NCBI GenBank assembly: GCA_008694505.1
Contig: VZDJ01007747.1
Span: forward strand, 25,917,367-25,981,366
Direction: 5' to 3'
Source of the DNA: Cyanoderma ruficeps
Lineage: Eukaryota; Chordata; Aves; Passeriformes; Timaliidae
DNA length: 64,000 bases
Positions 23,780-36,100 of this stretch are shown here, piece by piece. A program made the translations under genes and the position numbers. The notes under the pieces were generated by a model. That model saw only the letters and a list, made by a program, of their open reading frames with translations. It did not search any database and was not told the origin of the DNA. Position 1 is the stretch's first letter. Every line of letters starts with the position of its first letter.

Positions 23780-26252
23780 AAAAAAAAAAAAAAAAGAATA
23801 AATATCCCAATCAATAGATTGCAAGCTGATTGCTAGGAGTAGCAAGAAATAGCTAGGAGAACTAGCTGTTTTATTGCCCGTATAGATTCTTTCTCAGAAA
23901 CAGAAGTGCATCACAAGGGGTTTCCTAAGTACTGAGAAACATTCAGAGACAACAAAATTGCTCTTCTGAATCAAGGTAGACTTGAAGGCATTTTCAAGAA
24001 AATGAGAGAGACTTTATTTGACAAAATATTCTGGCCTGGGGTATTCCTCCAGCATGTTGACAATATCCTAGAACTTCAAATTTCTTATTCCTGTTTTGTA
24101 TGATATAAAGTTGGATTTGGTCACAAACACCCATAGAGAACACACACGGTGTTGATAAGTATGAGAGTTTATCTCTTTATAGACTTTTTGACCCACTGAA
24201 TGCTCTGCATAGTTTGGTAAAGGCACACAACTAAGCTAGTAAAATGCAGATTAATTTCCATTATCCAACACATAGTTACTACCTAAATTTTAAAAGGCTT
24301 TGCAGAACTCTGGCCTGCAGTAGCCAATTTTCTGACCCAGACACCCAGATGGTGTGAAATGTGTTATCAAAACCAGAATATGAACAGACCTCAAACAAGG
24401 ATCTTCTACACGACTTTTGAATGATGTCAGAGGTTCTTATATTTGACACAAAATTCTATTCCCATTGTCTAGACTGACAAAGGTTCCATTGTCAAGCTGA
24501 AAAAAAAGCCTTCACATATAAGTTTTTTCAAGGCTCCTACACTAAAGTAGTCTGACAAAAACCTCATTGTTTTTAACACCCTCATGTTTAACCAAAGCTA
24601 ATGCTAGAGTTGGCTACATTATTTCTTCGAGAGTAGTTAAGATTGATATATAGCTAAACAAGACATGGAAGATGTCTAGACTAGAGACAAGTTTTCTCTT
24701 GTAGGCCCATATGAGCCAAAGAAATACAAATACTCATATTATAAACTATGACAGTGTAGGTCTCTTGTTTAGTGCCAGCAACTCTTTCAATATTTAACTT
24801 GGTCAGATATAATCCCTTAAAACATATCCAGACAAAGTAATTTGACTAGTATACTGTATTTCTGAATATTAATTTCCTCTTAGCATTGCAGCTCTAGCAA
24901 TAAATTTATTTGAAAGGCTACTAAGTGTTTTTGCTATATACTGGGCTATACTGGGTTTTGGGTTTGGTTTGGTTGGGTGTTTTTCACTCTTTCAGTCTAT
25001 CTTAAAAATGTGAAGGGAAAAAGATTATGCTGGAAAAAAAATCTTCATTATGTTGATACTGAAACTTGCAAAACCATATATTAGATTTTGTACTAGGCTC
25101 ATATTAAAGTTAGATAATACCAACACCACTAATTTGCTATTATCTGCTCTGAAATATGACTGGCTCCTGTCTTGCCATCACTTATTTTTTGCTGAATTGA
25201 ATAGAAAATTATGGCAGTTGCTGCATTTTATAGAGAACATCTATTGTTCATCAAACTCTGAAAATATCTACCTGTGACATAGACAGAGCTGGTCGAGTGT
25301 TGTCACTACTTAATACAAAGATATGTTTAAAAATACTGACAATGACTCCTCCCTTCTCTTCTACGAGAATATTCAGAATCAGCTCTTAGTATGGAGTTCA
25401 ATCCTTAGGATTAGTGGAAGTCAATAAGTGACCCTTAAGTTTATCTACTGAACTTGTCCAAATTAAGTTATACAGCTCCAGGAATCTTGGACAGTGAAAT
25501 TGTTTGGACATGGCCTTTGGTGACCCTGAAATTCTGACTGGGAGAATAAAATCATCAATGTAGATTCAGGAATCCCTTCTGGCTATCTGGATCTGACCTT
25601 TGCTGTTTCTGATGCTATGGCTGTTGTCCTTTAGCCAATGTTAGGAAAAAGCAATCACAGGGTTGTTTAAATGCAACAGAGAGATTTTACCAAAATTTCT
25701 TATTTGAGAGAATGTGAGAGGTAAATATTGTATGTGTGATGGCAGAATAAAACTCCCAGCAATGCTGCAAGTGTACAGACTGTAACAGGTCTAAACTCTG
25801 GAATGAATTGTGCAAAAGAAAGGTCAAAATGTTTTCCCAACAGAACAGTGAAGATGAAACACAGATGAAGCATCTGAGGAAGCTGTGCTTATCTCTTCTG
25901 TCATTGTAAGGCGACAGAGATTGTGAGACCCCCTCTGTGAGACTCACTGAGATCAGTCTCAAGCACTAATACTGTTACTGTTGCATACTGGTCTTGGCAA
26001 ATTACCTGAAAATGAAAGAGTCCTGAAGTGTTCTCCTTTAATGGAAAAATATTGCTATACTCTCACTCTCAAGTTTCATTTTATTCACTTTCAGACAAAT
26101 TTGCAACAAATTGTCACTTCCCTCTTTTCCACTTTTGCTTTCAAAGGGTTTTAAGGTCATGCTGTTTCAGCTGCCCATAATGAATATGACTAGGTATGCC
26201 TAGTGTTTGTCACTGTTCTTTTTAAACATCAGCTGGCTTTTATGGATTTTTT

Positions 26253-26308
26253 AAAAATTGTAATAATATTACAATAATATATTAATATATTATAATTAAT
26301 ATAATAGG
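26253..26308. repeat. AT-rich imperfect palindromic repeat
   Basis: TAATAATATTACAATAATAT followed by AATATATTATAATTAATATA: almost purely A and T with several overlapping self-complementary blocks. Simple sequence. Confidence 0.6.
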
Positions 26309-27054
26309 GAAATTAAATTTTCTTTCTTTAAAGAAGATAGGGCTTTTTCAAAATCTCAAATAGTTGATATTGTCTATCTTGAACACTCTTTCATTATGTT
26401 GTCTAGCAATGAATTGAGGTTTTCTGCCTTTCTTCTTACCATGACCTTCAACCTTAGAAGATTTTGCTAATATGTGAACCTTGAGTCTGACTGCAGGATC
26501 TCAGGGTTTGTACCATGCTATAAGTATCATGGAGCTTGGATGTTCATTATATTACTTCAAAATTATAAGAAGTTAAAGCCAACAGCTCTGCAGTTATATC
26601 AGAGGAAACATGCTTCACATGTTAGAGCATTCTGCAGCTCAGAATGTTTCCTTTTTTCTCTTAGGATTTTGTGGACGAAGCTGATACATGAAGACAGGAA
26701 TTTAAGAACTGCAGATCTTGATTAGGATAATGACAGGAGTTGGGATGGCTGCTGAAGGCGAAACTTATGGAAATTCTATTATGCATCATATTTTCCAGAA
26801 AATGTATTAACAAATGAAGACTCCTGTTTTTTTACTTTAGAACATTACAATTTCTAGCACATTTATATGACCTCAAGAACATACCTCTAGCTTAATATGG
26901 AGTGAGGCAAGAATAAAACTACCACTGACAAATATATTTTTAGCACATTTTTCTCACGTTCACTGAAATAACTTTGAACACCAATGCCCCTCCCTTCTCT
27001 GAGATTTTTAATTTTTTTTGCATACTTCCTCTGGTTTCTAAAAAGGATGTATGT

Positions 27055-27535
27055 GTGCCATATGGGGCCAGATGTGATTCCCCTGAGGGTACTGTGGGGG
27101 CTGTCAGAAGAGCTCACTAAGCAGCTCTTCATTATTTGTTATCAGTCCTGGGTAATCAGGGAGGTCCCAGATGACTTGAGGTTGATTAAAGTAATACCCA
27201 TCCACAAAAAGGGAGGGAAGGAGGATCTGGGGAACTGCAGACCTGTCAGCCTGACCATGGTCCCAAGAGAAGGTTGTGGAGAAGATCAACTTGAGTGCAT
27301 TCACACAGCACATATAGGAAAACCAGGGGATTCTGCCCATACAGTGGGTTTAGGAAAAGCAGGTCCTGCCTGTAGAACCTGATCTCTTTTCATGACCAGG
27401 TGACCCACCTAGTAGATGAGTCTACTTTGGTTTTAGGAAAGCCTTTGACACCATCTTGTATGGCATTCCCCTAGAAAAGTTGGCAGCACATGGCTTGGAC
27501 AGGTGCATTCTTTATAATTCTGTGACTTTCAGGCG
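27055..27535 (+). mobile_element. CR1 LINE reverse-transcriptase remnant
   Basis: Sense-strand piece of CR1 ORF2. The first part reads SWVIREVPDDLRLIKVIPIH then KKGGKEDLGNCRPVSLT, which matches the CR1 RT block (usually SW..GEVP.DW...NV.PIFKKG.KEDPGNYRPVSLTS). After VP the frame shifts, and near 27430-27475 a second matching block appears: KAFDTI and EKLAAHGLD in different frames. So the order of RT blocks is intact but the frame is broken several times and stops are present. Neither the 5' nor the 3' end of the element is here. It is more diverged than the CR1 copies around 51 kb. Confidence 0.85.
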
Positions 27536-29406
27536 TGATGGCACATGGAAATAAAATCTTGAATGCTGCCTCTCTTCATCAGCATGCATTTGAGCTTCTT
27601 AAGAAATTCATTCCTGTTTCTAGAAATATTCTACAAACTGTGTTCTAGGAATTTTTACTTGAATCAGTGTCACTCTACCAAGTTGCTTTAGTTTGTAATA
27701 ATAAGGGGAAGAATGTTCTGTGTGAGGGAAAAAACCCACAAAAAACCAGTCCTGTACTCATATATCTCTTGTTATCATAGTAAATAAAGTGGACTGTATG
27801 GAATTGTGTCATGCAAGGAATCTGGAAGCTGACTGGTAAATAATAGTGCTAACAGCATGCACATACATATTTTTGGGTTTAGCGTCTTCTGTGTTAATTC
27901 TTTTCATGTTATGGCTCTAATGGTAACAAAGTATTTGAAGGTAGGTTAGAAAGGTCATTAATTACCTCTCATCATAAAGACCAGAACTCACAGAAATTTT
28001 TAAAGAAAGCTGGTTTTATTCTCTTTTATTTTGATGGCAAATTTTTATATAGTTTATTTTCATACATGTGTATACCTGTAAGCATTATTATTATATACCT
28101 GTATTATTATACATATACCTGTAAGCATTATTATTATCACACTGATCAGTTTATAATCAGGTAATCTTTCACCTGGTCCAAAACTTGAAAAGACATCCAT
28201 CAGGTTCTGAAATAGAGACAGGAAAGGAGAATACACTGTGAAAGCAAAATCACTTTTTTGGGAACTGCTGGCTGGCTGGAATTTCTGATCCTTTGCTAGT
28301 CTTCAAGATGTGAAGCATGCTATGTTCAGCAGTTAAAGTCTTTTCAGTTTAGGATGATGAATTTCTGAACAATCTGACAAAAGTTAATGCAACGTTTCCA
28401 ACTTACATTGTAGGACTGTTGATTTGAGTCATGGATATACCACCTGGAACATTTATTTCCTATACAAAGGGACTTATTTGCAGGCAAAACCAGTGCACAG
28501 GTGGGCATTCAAAGAGATATATGAAAGTTCAAACACTCTGTTTACAACTTAGCATGGCATAAATCTGACCTGCTGTAGTTTCGCTCCAGTCCTGACAGAC
28601 CTGTGTAATCTGTGCAGTGTAAAGGATGTGTGGATTAATACTGGAGAATTAGATGCTATCCTTACCTCAGAGCAGCTGTAATTCCACTGCTGCTGGAAGA
28701 TAATAGTTTTTAGATCAATTGCTTAGACTCCAGGCTACAGGTATGGTGATTTTAAGCTCATATTTTATGGTGGCTAGGAGGCTTATCTTTAGTTTAAAAA
28801 TGTCACATAATATGTCAGTGTTTTCTGTCATGGGATGGTTAGATAGGTAAAAGACAAAACTATAAGGATTTAAAATAGCATAAAAGAGTGTTTGATGTTA
28901 TTTTTAATTTATGTTTGAGGAAGTCGTACAGCCTTTCACTCAAGTCACTTTACTTGGTAATTTTTCAGTCTTTCTCAAAAGACTCAGTATTTCTCAGTGG
29001 ATCCTGTATTTTTGACTAATGTTTGAGATAATTTTAATATGCATATCTAGCAGTATACATGATGTATATATATGCACCGATGCAAGTCAAATCTGAATTA
29101 TGTAATTAGACAAACACAGAGGGAAAAAACCATAAGAATAACTGATCTTGATGGTGTTACCATTTGTAATAGCATATAGTGATATTTCCTATAGAATTGT
29201 TACAATCAACGGCTAGAAAAAGTGAAAAATGTCCACAAAACTGAGAAGCTTGCACTACACTGGAGACACACTGCAGCTTAACTGGTTCTAGATCTTTCAT
29301 GGATGAAAATTTGAAGGCCACTTCTTTCCTAGTGCTGCTACTTGAAATTATGACAAGCCCTACATCTCCTATGGAAGGCTGCACTGGAGCTACTATAAAA
29401 AGAAAT
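27536..29406. other. AT-rich sequence without a gene
   Basis: Nothing recognised except a small direct repeat at 28072-28137. Confidence 0.55.
28072..28137. repeat. local direct repeat, 23-bp unit
   Basis: ATACCTGTAAGCATTATTATTAT occurs identically at 28072-28094 and 28115-28137, with a shortened version (ATACCTGTATTATTAT) between them. A three-unit array made by replication slippage on ATT-rich DNA. Confidence 0.85.
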
Positions 29407-29412
29407 ATGCTC
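29407..29412. repeat. target-site duplication ATGCTC, left of LTR copy B
   Basis: ATGCTC immediately left of the LTR, repeated exactly at 29718-29723. It defines the boundary of copy B independently of the alignment to copy A. Confidence 0.85.
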
Positions 29413-29494
29413 TGTGATAGCTGAGGCTAGGATGTCACAATTTCAGGGACAGAAAGATGAGGCCACACCAGCAGCAGTTCAAGGGAACTAACTG

Positions 29495-29500
29495 TTTATT
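29495..29500 (-). terminator. LTR polyadenylation signal AATAAA, copy B
   Basis: Complement of TTTATT, in the same place relative to the TATA box as in copy A. Confidence 0.6.
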
Positions 29501-29517
29501 TCAAAAATCTGACTCCA

Positions 29518-29525
29518 TTTATATA
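29518..29525 (-). promoter_or_regulatory. LTR TATA box, copy B
   Basis: Complement reads TATATAAA, identical to copy A. If active, it would direct transcription leftward. Confidence 0.65.
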
Positions 29526-29717
29526 CATTTGTACAAAGGTCAAGAGATTGGCCACCAATGGGCCCGTCTCCTCAACCTGGATGGTGGACATCACCATCAA
29601 TCACATTTCTCCTCCCAGAGGAGAAATATGGAAACATTCTAAAAATACACATTGTTTACATGAAGCCACGTGAGAATCTGCAGCACAAAGACAGAAGGCA
29701 GAAAATTCAGGGTGACA

Positions 29718-29723
29718 ATGCTC
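29718..29723. repeat. target-site duplication ATGCTC, right of LTR copy B
   Basis: Exact copy of 29407-29412. Confidence 0.85.
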
Positions 29724-31945
29724 TCTGGATGGATTTTTAGTAGGCAGGGGAAATATCTGCATACTGACAGCCACTCTTTGGTGCCTACCTATCTTAATAG
29801 GCCATCTTCCGTTCTACAGAGATGTCATGAATTCTTTGAGTCTAGCATTGCACACTTTTATCAGCCTCCTTAGTAGTTTACTGGAAGTTTATTTTAATAG
29901 GTAACTATAAATGTGCTAAATTAATTGTTTATCAACTTATGTAAGTAGTGTTAGCAATGAACCTCTCGGAGAAGTGCAAAACATTACTTGGCTTGAGGTC
30001 AGTGGTGACTTTTGTGTCCTGGTAGATCTCTGGCATTATGATTTTCATTAATCAAGCTGTTAATATAGTGAATTATTTAAATTTTATATTTTTATTCTAT
30101 TTACATAATGTCATGCTCACCTGCACATCCAGCTGGTAATTACAGCTAACAGTATTCAAGTTTATACAGAGATTTGTTACCTAGAAAATATACTGGCGCA
30201 GAATACCATGACTGATATTGAAAGTATCCACTGCACAACTAAAGCCCTCTTAATATCTTCTAAAAAGAAAATGAATCTTTTTTTTGACAAGACTTATTTT
30301 CTTTGTAGTAGTTGATTGTCAGCTGACAGAGAAATAGTGCTTTGAATTGGTAGCAATATGCTACTTAGAACTAATGTCAGGATAATATAGTTTTCCCTTT
30401 ATTTGTATTCCTTCTGAATACTGGTACAATATTGAAGAGAAGTGACTCAACCCTTAATATTGCCATGATGTGGCTGGGTTGGCTTGTTTGGTACAAAGCA
30501 TCGGCATTTGCAGGTGTTGCTATGATCAGGAACAGAACTGAAAATATACACTTGTCTATACCCTTATCTTCTAATCCTTTGCCCTCTGCTTTTTCTTTGC
30601 ATACATTGCCTGCCATTTCTGTATCTTTGAACTATTCCACATTTTCATTGCCCTCTTTATTGTACTAAAAATTGACCCCCGTGAGCTTAGCATTCAAATA
30701 AATTAGCATACTCTAACACAGGTTTAAGTTGTGAAAGTCTGCTATAGGAGCATGCCCTTTACAGTGCTTAATGTTTTATCTGTATGGTTTAGAAAAGATA
30801 ACAGCAATGTGACATAAATAAAAACATGTCCTGTAAACTATTTTTCTCTATTAGTATAAATAACTTTAATATCTGTTTTGTTAAGAGCTATTTTTAGAAA
30901 TTTTTTTTCATATGCATAAACTCCTTTGCAGATTTCTAATGCTGCCAGTCTTTTTTTTTTTAATTTCTGAAGTTATCTTTTCCTTCCCCAGAAATTTTAT
31001 ACACTTAGGGACTTCCATTTTTTGTTTGGTCCTACCCATTTCCTTTTTTGTCTGTTAAAAATAGTTATTGTTGCTGTCATTTCATTTCTTCCTCAAACTG
31101 AACTTCTACTTACAGTTTTCTTCTTCCTTTGTAATAAAAACATTAAAACTCCCACGTCTATTCACATTCACATTCACTTTCCAACAAATTCATTAGACAT
31201 TTTCTTTATATTTCAAAAATCATCACTTTGAAATAACAGCACTGAGTGGGACCATCTTCTCTTTATCCACACTTAATGAAACCAGGACACAATTTTTGAT
31301 TCTTGGGAAAAAGCTAATCTAATCCCTTTTCTACTTTATTCCTTAAAGAGTAACCATTGTGTTACATGGCTAATAGGCCAAAACAAAGGTGAACAGGAAA
31401 ATGTGATTAATTGATTAGAGTACCCTTTTCAACTAAATTGGAGTCATAAAGTCAAGGACATTTTAAGATCCATCTGGAGAATCAGGTGAAAAGAATCTAA
31501 CCTTTGGACCATTCAGGTTTTTGTACATTGTGGAAAAATTTTGTCCTGACCAAAATGGTTCTGATGACAGAAACAGCCTGGAGCATTGTCTTCAATCACT
31601 ACCCCTGACCACTGAGGACACTTTTTCTACTATATTTCATATTGCAGAATATGGCGCCCATGCTTCAGTTTTCCTGTTCTATTGACAAATTCACATGCAC
31701 ACATATGCAAATGCAATATGGACGTCCAGCACCTGGTATGAGAGTTTGCACATACTAACATCCTATTAAAGAATCAAGCAGAGGTGGACAATGCCTTTTT
31801 CCCCTTTTATGGATCACCATGGCTAGGCTAGATTGGCTAGATTTTTTGAAGCAACAAATCCATTAAGTTAATTCAGGAAATGTTATCTAGAAGTAATACA
31901 GGCAAATAACAAATTGCACTTATCTGACCAAGAGAAAGAGGTTTA
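29724..31945. other. AT-rich sequence without a gene
   Basis: Nothing recognised. Open frames are 60-80 codons and overlap on both strands. Several T-runs (for example 30951-30962). Confidence 0.55.
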
Positions 31946-32470
31946 AAATCATAGAATCATTAAAGTTGGAAAAAATCTTCAAGGTCATCAAGTCCATGCT
32001 TTGATCAGCATGTCAACAAAAACATAGCACTAATTGCCAGTTCCATTTGTTCCTTGAACTCTTCCAGAGATGTTGACTCTACTGCCTCCCTGGGAAGCTG
32101 ATTCCAAAGTTTGACAACCCTTCCAGTGAAGAAATTCTTCCTGATATCCAACTTGAACCTCCCCTGGCACAGCTTGAGGCCATTTCCTCTTGTCCTGTCA
32201 CTGTTGCCTAAGAGAAAGGCCAGTCCTACAATCTCCTTTCAGGAAGTTGTAGAGAGTCCCCCTTCTGCCTCCTTTACTCTAGGTTAAACAACCCCAGCTC
32301 CCACAGCCATTCCTCATATGACTTTCTAGACCCATCACCAGGTCTCTTGTCCTTCTCTGGACTCATTCCATCACCTCAATGTCTTTCCTGAGTTGAGGGG
32401 CCCAGAACTGCACACAGCACTTGAAGTAAGGTCTCACCATGCTGAGTCCTGGGGAGCAATCACTTCCCTC
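31946..32470 (-). mobile_element. CR1 LINE 3' end, subfamily 1
   Basis: It starts on the plus strand with ATCATAGAATCATTAAAGTTGG, the complement of the CR1 3' terminus with its octamer repeat, and runs through TTCAAGGTCATCAAGTCCA, TTCTTCCTGATATCCAACTT, TGGCACAGCTTGAGGCCATT and ACCATGCTGAGTCCTGGGGA. That is the 3' untranslated region plus the end of ORF2, 5' truncated as usual for CR1. The text around 'CATGCTTTGATCAGCATGTC' and 'GCCAGTTCCATTTGTTCCTTG' differs from the copy directly to the right, so the two belong to different CR1 subfamilies and are separate insertions. Confidence 0.92.
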
Positions 32471-32509
32471 TTCAATTTTTTTTGAATTTGTATCACACTA
32501 GTTTGTATT

Positions 32510-33105
32510 CATAGAATCACAAAATCACAGAATAAGCTAAATTGGAAGGGACCCACAAGGAATCCAACTCCTGACCTTGCACAGCACCATCCTCAAGAAT
32601 CCCACCATGTGCCTGAGGGTATTGTCCAAACACTTCCAGGACTCTGTCAGACTTGATGCTGTGACCACTGCTCTGGGGAGCCAATTCCAGCATCCAGCCA
32701 CCCTCAGATGAAGAGTCTTTTTCTAATGTCCAACCTAAAATTCCCCTGGACATAACTTCAGGCCATTTCCTCATGTCCTGTCACTGGTCACCACAGTCTG
32801 CCCCTCCTCTTCCCCTCACAAGGAAGTTGCAGACTCCAATGAGGTCAAACCTCAGTCTCCTCCAGGCTGAAGAGAACGAGTTGCCTCCCCTCAAGGACCT
32901 TCACCATCTTTGTTGCCCTCCTCTGCATGCTAACAGATTAACAGTGGTACCCAAAACGCTACGCAATATTCAAGGTGAGGCCATTCCAGCACAGAACAGA
33001 GGGGGATAATCCTCTCCCTTGATTGGCTGTCAAGGCACATTGCTAACTTATATGTAGCTTTCCACTGACCAGGTCCCCCAGGTCTCTTTCTGTGGCAGTG
33101 TTTGT
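32510..33105 (-). mobile_element. CR1 LINE 3' end, subfamily 2
   Basis: It starts ATAGAATCACAAAATCACAG (complement of the 3' terminal repeats), then AATTGGAAGGGACCCACAAG, CTGACCTTGCACAGCACCAT, AGTCTTTTTCTAATGTCCAA, CACCACAGTCTGCCCCTCCT and GAAGTTGCAGACTCCAATGA. It resembles the copies at 13085 and 50780 more than its left neighbour at 31946. Near 33010-33060 part of the element is missing, since the text jumps from the 'GGGATAATCCTCTCCC' block to 'CAGGTCCCCCAGGTCTCTTT'. Open frames on both strands in this stretch are shadows of the LINE. Confidence 0.92.
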
Positions 33106-36100
33106 CCTGAAGCATAGTTCTTAAATCCATTGTCTCTTAAAACTATGACCATGAGTGATAGAGCTTTTAAATTTCACCTTGATTAGGGATTCCTATAAGC
33201 ACTCTTTGTAAGTACTGACCCATGGTAGTAAAACCAGCAGTAGCCACGGTGGGTTACTTACAAGTTTGTGTTTATCCCAGCAATTCCTTCAGTACTGTAG
33301 AAACTTTATGGGATATTTTTTAACATCTGGGAGCAGACAGGAATACTGTAGATAATGTGTGGAGAAGAAAAATTGTCAGTCAGGAAAGAATGATGTTTCT
33401 TTATTGCATGACTGTTATAATGAATTTTCATACTAGTGAAAATGCTTGCCCTCTTAGAACACCCTAGTGAATGTCCCTGCCAGCAGAAAGGTCAGGTTAT
33501 AAGATGTAACTAATATTATTGTCAAAGAGCTCATATATTTCAATGCCATTTTTATTGTGCCTTTGTTTGGCACATATTGGGTGAGAGCAACATGATATTT
33601 CATCCTTTTTAAAGAGTAGAAAATGGATAGCAGCCATTTAGAGGCACAATACTTTCATTAAAAGCATTCTGTGCTAGATGGATCATACGATCATATGTAT
33701 CTGTTTCCCTTTTTTTTTTTTTCTTCCCTGTGACAAGTTGCTTAGGGACACTATGCTGCTGACAAAGAAAGATTTCCCAAACAAGGTAATGTACAGAAGC
33801 CTGTGGGTAAGTCAAGTACTTCTTCCCTATTCATTCTGCTTTTGAGACAGTATATGTATTGCTTACTATCTTGACAGGCATCCTTACCCTGAAGGCAGTA
33901 CATCAGCAAATGTCAGGTCATGCAGGTAGCCCCTTCAGTGCTAACTGAAGGGGGTTACTTCATAATGGTAATGTCATCATGATTGATATAAAGACATCTT
34001 TTATGTGAAGGCAAGTACTTGGAAGACGCCTATAGGTATCTACTGTAGATAAATCACAATCTTATTTCAAGCCATTTTCATGGAAGAAGAACAGACTAGA
34101 GAACAATTCACTATCTAGTCCAACCAGAGAGAAGTGAATTGGATGAGATATGCATTCAATTACAGAAGACCTAAAAGTGACAAGATTAACTATTCTGTCC
34201 TAGAGAAGAACATGATGCTTTTTGAGCTTAGACATGCCACATGGGGTATTGGATACCCTTATTCTCCATACCAGATAGAGAGAGAAACATGAAAGTCTGG
34301 AATCCAGCCTTCAGAACAAAGTTTAATTTGCAAACAGCCTTGCTTATACACATGAACATAATCTTTCTAAGCAAAAGTTTATTTTTCCTTCTCTGAGAAA
34401 CAGACTAACTGTTGTTATCTATTCTTTTGTGGGTTTTTTTAAGGAGGAAGGAAATCTAGAGGTACTAAGCTGAAAAAAAAATCCCCTCTCCTGCTTCCAT
34501 CTTAGCATAGAATTTTCTATGCAGTTATGTGTTTTCCTCATGTGCAATGTTTCCCTTCACTATTTTTTCTGCCAGTATCTATTACCTAAAGCAATGCATG
34601 TGCAAAGTATGAAGGCTAGAAAGTATTACAACATTTTGTAACCGTGGTGCTTGCAAATGATGTAGTTATCTACTATAAACCACTTGAATTTTTACTGCAG
34701 TACTCTAATTCCTTGAACTGTAGCTATAGTACTACAGTAGCAACAATGCAACCCTGGACTTTGTAAAGATAATTGTTTCTATTACTACTCAGGATTCAGC
34801 CACTAGCCCAGTGGAGTGGGCATTCAGGTACTTATTAATTTCTCCCACTATTTTTTTCTCTCTTTTGATGGATACAGATATTCAAACACTTTTCTCTGAA
34901 GGGCAGAGAGGTGTGGCAAAATAATCACAATTCATACATAGGATTGTCTTTTTATTTTTGAAGTGTTTTGGCAACAAAGGGCTGCTCTGCCTTGAGTAGA
35001 CCTTGTTGACATTACTACAATGAAGTGGCCCTAACTATATGTTACAATGAACCATTATTTCCCTAAACCCCAGTATATTCAGTTACCTAGGAGAAATAAC
35101 AATAAAAATGGCCTTCTTAATCTACTTACAAAATTGAAAATGACACATTACCCTTCTGTTAACTCAGTAAATATTTAACCTTGTATATTTAACTGGTTTG
35201 AGAATTATAGAAATGGTCAATATGTGAAGGAGTTTTTCTCTCGTGGATTTCTCTTGGAAACTAAACAAGAGCAATCATCTTTTATGCATTTTTCAAACTA
35301 GGAATCCAACCATCCATGAACCTCGTCTTGGTCTGTTGAGACAAACTTGCATTACAGTCTAATCTATTTCAGGCCCATAGACCTTTTGGTAAATCAGATT
35401 AGAAAAAAGGACTTCAACATGTGTGAGTTCAGGGCACAGGGGAAAAATTAAGAAAAAATAAGAAAAGAAAAGGATACACGGGGGAAAGCTTGTAATTTGG
35501 ACACAGCGCTTCTGGGAGACAGGATCTGTGGCCAGAAAAACATCAATCATAGTGAGGAGACAGAACTCGGGTGCACATCTCACAGTGCTTATCTGACTGA
35601 GGAGACGGACTTACCTGAACAAAACCCAAGGAAACAAAACCAAAGAACATCGTCCATTTGGCAGCAGCTGACAAGAGGTTTTAGGGCAGATGGTAAAAGA
35701 GATCTGGTTTGAAAAAAGGAAGGGAGTCTGCCCAAGGTCAAAGAAGACAACGAAGAGCAAATTCAGATAAATCCTTTCACTTTCTTATAATACGTTTTGA
35801 GTTTATGTTGGGGCTGTCAGACAGATTGTGAGTCTTTTCTGGAATGAAGCCACAAAGTCAGCATGGATCATTTCAATACAGAAAACTTCTGAATAGGTTC
35901 AAACTCATCTGTAATGAATCCTAATGATGGCTGGAGGGAGCTGTTAATGAGTGTGAAATGGAGCCTGAGGTAACAGAAACTCTCTTGATAATGTGTTGAA
36001 GTGGAAGGAACTACAGAAATGGAAGTGGCTGTTATGCAATGTCAGCCTGGAGATGTGAACTAGTATTTAACACTTCTCATTAATTCTAAACTTCTTTCTT

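Larger units (their letters stand above)
22161..27054. other. AT-rich sequence without a supported gene
   Basis: Nothing coding is supported. It contains a CAAAC-rich simple repeat, a sequencing gap between a T-run and an A-run, a GGTTT-rich patch (24955-24980) and an AT-rich palindromic stretch at 26253-26308. Confidence 0.55.
29413..29717 (-). mobile_element. solo LTR of a class-II-like endogenous retrovirus, copy B
   Basis: Reverse-complement relative of LTR copy A, 305 bp. Read on the minus strand it begins TGTCACCCTGAATTTTCTGC and ends CTATCACA; on the plus strand it therefore starts TGTGATAG and ends GGTGACA. It is flanked by ATGCTC on both sides. The TATA box (complement of 29518-29525) and AATAAA (complement of 29495-29500) are conserved. 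No internal retroviral sequence adjoins it, so it is a solo LTR. Differences from copy A include small indels in the middle of U3, near 29560-29580. Three overlapping plus-strand open frames across it (29457-29873) are shadows. Confidence 0.9.

Noticed and set aside
26984..27382. 132-codon plus-strand frame as a gene
   Set aside because: Its middle is CR1 reverse transcriptase with frameshifts on either side; the N-terminal part is AT-rich read-through.
29457..29873. Three overlapping plus-strand frames as small genes
   Set aside because: They lie across the solo LTR copy B and its flank; the same text recurs on the other strand in copy A.
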